NCBI RefSeq assembly: GCF_036311905.1
Contig: NZ_JAZDCH010000005.1
Location: 1-64,000, forward strand
DNA: 64,000 bases
Origin: Brachybacterium sp036311905
Lineage (GTDB): Bacteria > Actinomycetota > Actinomycetes > Actinomycetales > Dermabacteraceae
Reading direction: 5' to 3'
The first letter of the stretch is position 1. The number at the start of each line of letters is the position of its first letter. The translations under genes were made by a program, and so were the position numbers. Below the pieces are notes generated by a model, which saw nothing but the letters and a program-made list of their open reading frames with translations, searched no databases and was not told where the DNA came from. Below are positions 62,161 to 64,000 of this stretch, one piece after another.

Positions 62161-63354
62161 ATGCGCGTGGACCTGCTGACGAAGGAGTACCCGCCGGAGA
62201 TCTACGGAGGGGCCGGCGTGCACGTCGCCGAGCTCACCCGGGTGCTGCGGGAGCACGTGGAGGTGCAGGTGAGGGCCTTCGGCGCGGAGCGCGACGAGAA
62301 GGACACCCGCTCCTACACCACCCCCGTCGAGCTCGAGGGCGCCAACGCCGCCCTCTCGACCCTCGGTACCGATCTGCTGATCGCCGCGGACTGCGCGGGC
62401 GCGGACCTGGTCCACTCCCACACCTGGTACGCGAACTTCGCCGGCCACATGGCGTCCCTCCTGCACGGGATGCCGCACGTGCTCTCGGCGCACTCGCTCG
62501 AGCCGCTGCGTCCCTGGAAGGCCGAGCAGCTCGGCGGCGGCTACCGCGTCAGCTCCTTCGCCGAGCGCACCGCCTACGAGGGCGCCGCCGGGATCATCGC
62601 CGTCTCCGCCGGGATGCGCGAGGACATCCTGCGCGCCTACCCGGGCGTGGACCCGGCCAAGGTCCATGTGGTCCACAACGGCATCGACGTCGACGTCTGG
62701 CAGCCGAACCCGGAGACCTCGGCCCTGACCTCCCGCGGCATCGACCCGGAGGCGCCGACGATCGTCTTCGTCGGCCGGATCACGCGCCAGAAGGGCCTGC
62801 CCTACTTCCTGCGCGCGGTGCGCGAACTGCCCGCCGAGTACCAGGTGGTGCTCTGCGCCGGCGCGCCGGACACCCCGGAGATCGCCGCCGAGGTGGACGG
62901 TCTGGTCCGCGAGCTCGCCGCCGAGCGCGGCACGGTCCACCTGATCACCGAGATGCTGCCCCGGCACGAGCTGACCCAGATCCTCAGCCACGCGACGACC
63001 TTCGTGTGCCCCAGCATCTACGAGCCGCTCGGCATCGTGAACCTCGAGGCGATGGCCTGCGGCATCCCGGTGGTCGCCTCCGCCACCGGTGGCATCCCCG
63101 AGGTCGTGGTGGACGGAGAGACGGGCTATCTGGTTCCGCTCGAGCAGGTCACCGACGGCACCGGCACCCCGGTGGACCCGGATCGTTTCGTCGCGGACCT
63201 GCGCGACGCCCTGGTGCGCATGGTCTCGGACCCGGTCCGGGCGCAGGAGATGGGGGAGGCCTCGCGGCGTCGTGCGGCGGAGCACTTCTCCTGGTCCTCG
63301 ATCGCCGAGCGCACCCTCGAGGTGTACCGGGAGGTCATCGCCCAGCACGGCTGA
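62161..63354 (+). CDS. glgM: Glycogen synthase / maltose-1-phosphate synthase, GT4 (GlgA/GlgM type)
   Basis: 397-aa family 4 glycosyltransferase. Seen: LTKEYPPEIYGGAGVHVAEL (ADP-glucose loop), DLVHSHTWYANFAGHMASL, IVFVGRITRQKGLPYFLRAV and FVCPSIYEPLGIVNLEAMAC (nucleotide-binding Glu). Actinobacterial enzymes of this size join ADP-glucose to glucose 1-phosphate (GlgM) or act as glycogen synthase; the sequence does not separate the two. Divergent from glgC, the known mycobacterial arrangement. GAGAGG lies nine bases before the ATG. Confidence 0.9.
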   Translation: MRVDLLTKEYPPEIYGGAGVHVAELTRVLREHVEVQVRAFGAERDEKDTRSYTTPVELEGANAALSTLGTDLLIAADCAGADLVHSHTWYANFAGHMASLLHGMPHVLSAHSLEPLRPWKAEQLGGGYRVSSFAERTAYEGAAGIIAVSAGMREDILRAYPGVDPAKVHVVHNGIDVDVWQPNPETSALTSRGIDPEAPTIVFVGRITRQKGLPYFLRAVRELPAEYQVVLCAGAPDTPEIAAEVDGLVRELAAERGTVHLITEMLPRHELTQILSHATTFVCPSIYEPLGIVNLEAMACGIPVVASATGGIPEVVVDGETGYLVPLEQVTDGTGTPVDPDRFVADLRDALVRMVSDPVRAQEMGEASRRRAAEHFSWSSIAERTLEVYREVIAQHG

Positions 63355-63386
63355 GCCCGCCCGGCTGAGCCGGTGCTGTCGGCGGA

Positions 63387-63412
63387 GGTCGACGGGGCGC
63401 GACCCGTCGGCC
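63387..63412. terminator. Bidirectional hairpin after glgM
   Basis: Arms GGTCGACGGG (63387-63396) and CCCGTCGGCC (63403-63412) pair over ten bases with one G-T, with a six-base loop, between convergent genes. No T run. Confidence 0.5.
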
Positions 63413-63422
63413 CGCCCGGCGG

Positions 63423-64000
63423 TCAGCCGATGCCGTCGGTCTCCGCGGTGACGATCCGCTCGATGACCTCGACGAGCGCCGACCGTGCCGCGTCGTGCAG
63501 CTCGTCGAGGAGTCCACGGCGGGCGAGGGCCTCGGCGAGGTGCTGCGTGTGCCCGTGCCCCTCCTCGATCTCGCTGCGGGTGAGCAGCAGGGTGCGGGCC
63601 GCGAGGACCAGCAGGTGGGCGGTCCCGGCCTCGAGATGCCGCGGCAGGCCCGTCGTGGTCCAGGTCGCGGGGACCCGGGCGAGCTCGACCGGCTCGTCGG
63701 GGACGAGATCGAGGTCGACGCTGCCCTCGGCGGTGCGTCGCAGGGCGTGCAGCAGTTCCTCGCGGGCGCTGCCGGAACTCGCCGGCGGCGGCACCTGCGC
63801 GCCGAGCGGGGCGGGGAAGCGCATCCAGGTCACGGCATGCATCGGACGGGCGCTCTCCGGCACCTCGGTCACGAGCGGCACGAGCGTGTGGTCGGCGATG
63901 CCCGCGGCGGTCACGACGATCGCCTGCTCCGCCTCGAGCGCCGCGGGGAGGGCCTGCGGCGGACCCACCAGTCCGGCGATGCGGCCGGGCGCCGGGAGCA
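63423..64000 (-). CDS. Partial hypothetical protein cut by the window end
   Basis: The frame is open to the window edge; the last 192 codons of the gene are visible. Not recognised. It contains VTAAGIADHTLVPLVTEVPE, MHAVTWMRFPAPLG, a Leu-rich helical segment (HLLVLAARTLLLTR) and a charged helical end (LVEVIERIVTAETDG). No membrane segment or catalytic motif is evident in the visible part. A GTG at 63968 could be mistaken for the start, but the frame continues upstream without a stop, so the true start is probably outside. Confidence 0.65.
   Translation of the reverse strand, partial: LPAPGRIAGLVGPPQALPAALEAEQAIVVTAAGIADHTLVPLVTEVPESARPMHAVTWMRFPAPLGAQVPPPASSGSAREELLHALRRTAEGSVDLDLVPDEPVELARVPATWTTTGLPRHLEAGTAHLLVLAARTLLLTRSEIEEGHGHTQHLAEALARRGLLDELHDAARSALVEVIERIVTAETDGIG

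Overview
The window is GC-rich chromosomal DNA (G or C at almost every third codon position) from an actinobacterium. It carries a Pup-ligation system, mycothiol ligase, RbpA, a GlgC/GlgM pair and a fused PafB-PafC, which point to Micrococcales. Gene order and protein style look most like Dermabacteraceae such as Brachybacterium, but that genus call is inference. It is compact core genome: about 57 protein genes, one tRNA, one riboswitch, and no insertion sequences, phage genes or CRISPR array.

1-8.5 kb: minus-strand pepA, lpdA and sucB (2-oxoacid dehydrogenase E3 and E2), then plus-strand genes for two small membrane proteins, pyrD and rarA. 8.6-15.4 kb: rpsD, then alaS-ruvX-mltG-aroE, overlapping by 1-4 bases after alaS, and an unrecognised gene behind a promoter with an inverted repeat. 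15.4-20.7 kb: tRNA-Leu(GAG), a sugar transporter with a carbohydrate deacetylase, two RNA 2'-O-methyltransferases, a prepilin-type peptidase, a DUF5703 protein and an extremely acidic small protein. 20.8-31.3 kb: uppP, mshC, a PAC2 protein, a site-2-type protease, tRNA m1A58 methyltransferase, then arc-dop-pup-pafA. This is the usual actinobacterial proteasome neighbourhood, but prcB and prcA are absent and Arc lacks the proteasome-docking tail.

31.3-41.2 kb: two FKBP isomerases, priA, fmt-rsmB-rpe, an FMN riboswitch controlling the riboflavin transporter ribM, hisE, hisG and a PH-domain protein. 41.2-53.6 kb: a DUF3866 gene divergent from pafBC, then tatA, tatC, a lipid kinase, helY, a degenerate amidohydrolase, lnt, a polyprenol-phosphate mannose synthase and fxsA. 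From tatC to fxsA the genes overlap or nearly touch. 53.7-64 kb: rbpA behind a SigR/SigH-type promoter; a glycerophosphodiesterase, SURF1 and two proline/tryptophan-motif membrane proteins on the minus strand; fabG and a SixA-type phosphatase on the plus strand; serB-glgC divergent from glgM; and a gene cut by the window end.

Most genes serve housekeeping: translation and tRNA/rRNA modification, envelope precursors and lipoproteins, protein export, pupylation, glycogen, histidine, shikimate and pyrimidine synthesis. A recurring feature is a TANNNT -10 hexamer ending exactly 6 or 7 bases before the start codon at eleven genes, which predicts leaderless mRNAs. I found no clearly new multi-gene system. 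The best leads are pupylation without a 20S core in the locus, an 18-bp palindrome filling the rpsD promoter spacer, the redox-sigma promoter of rbpA, a pseudo-amidohydrolase before lnt, and the Pro/Trp-motif membrane protein pair.
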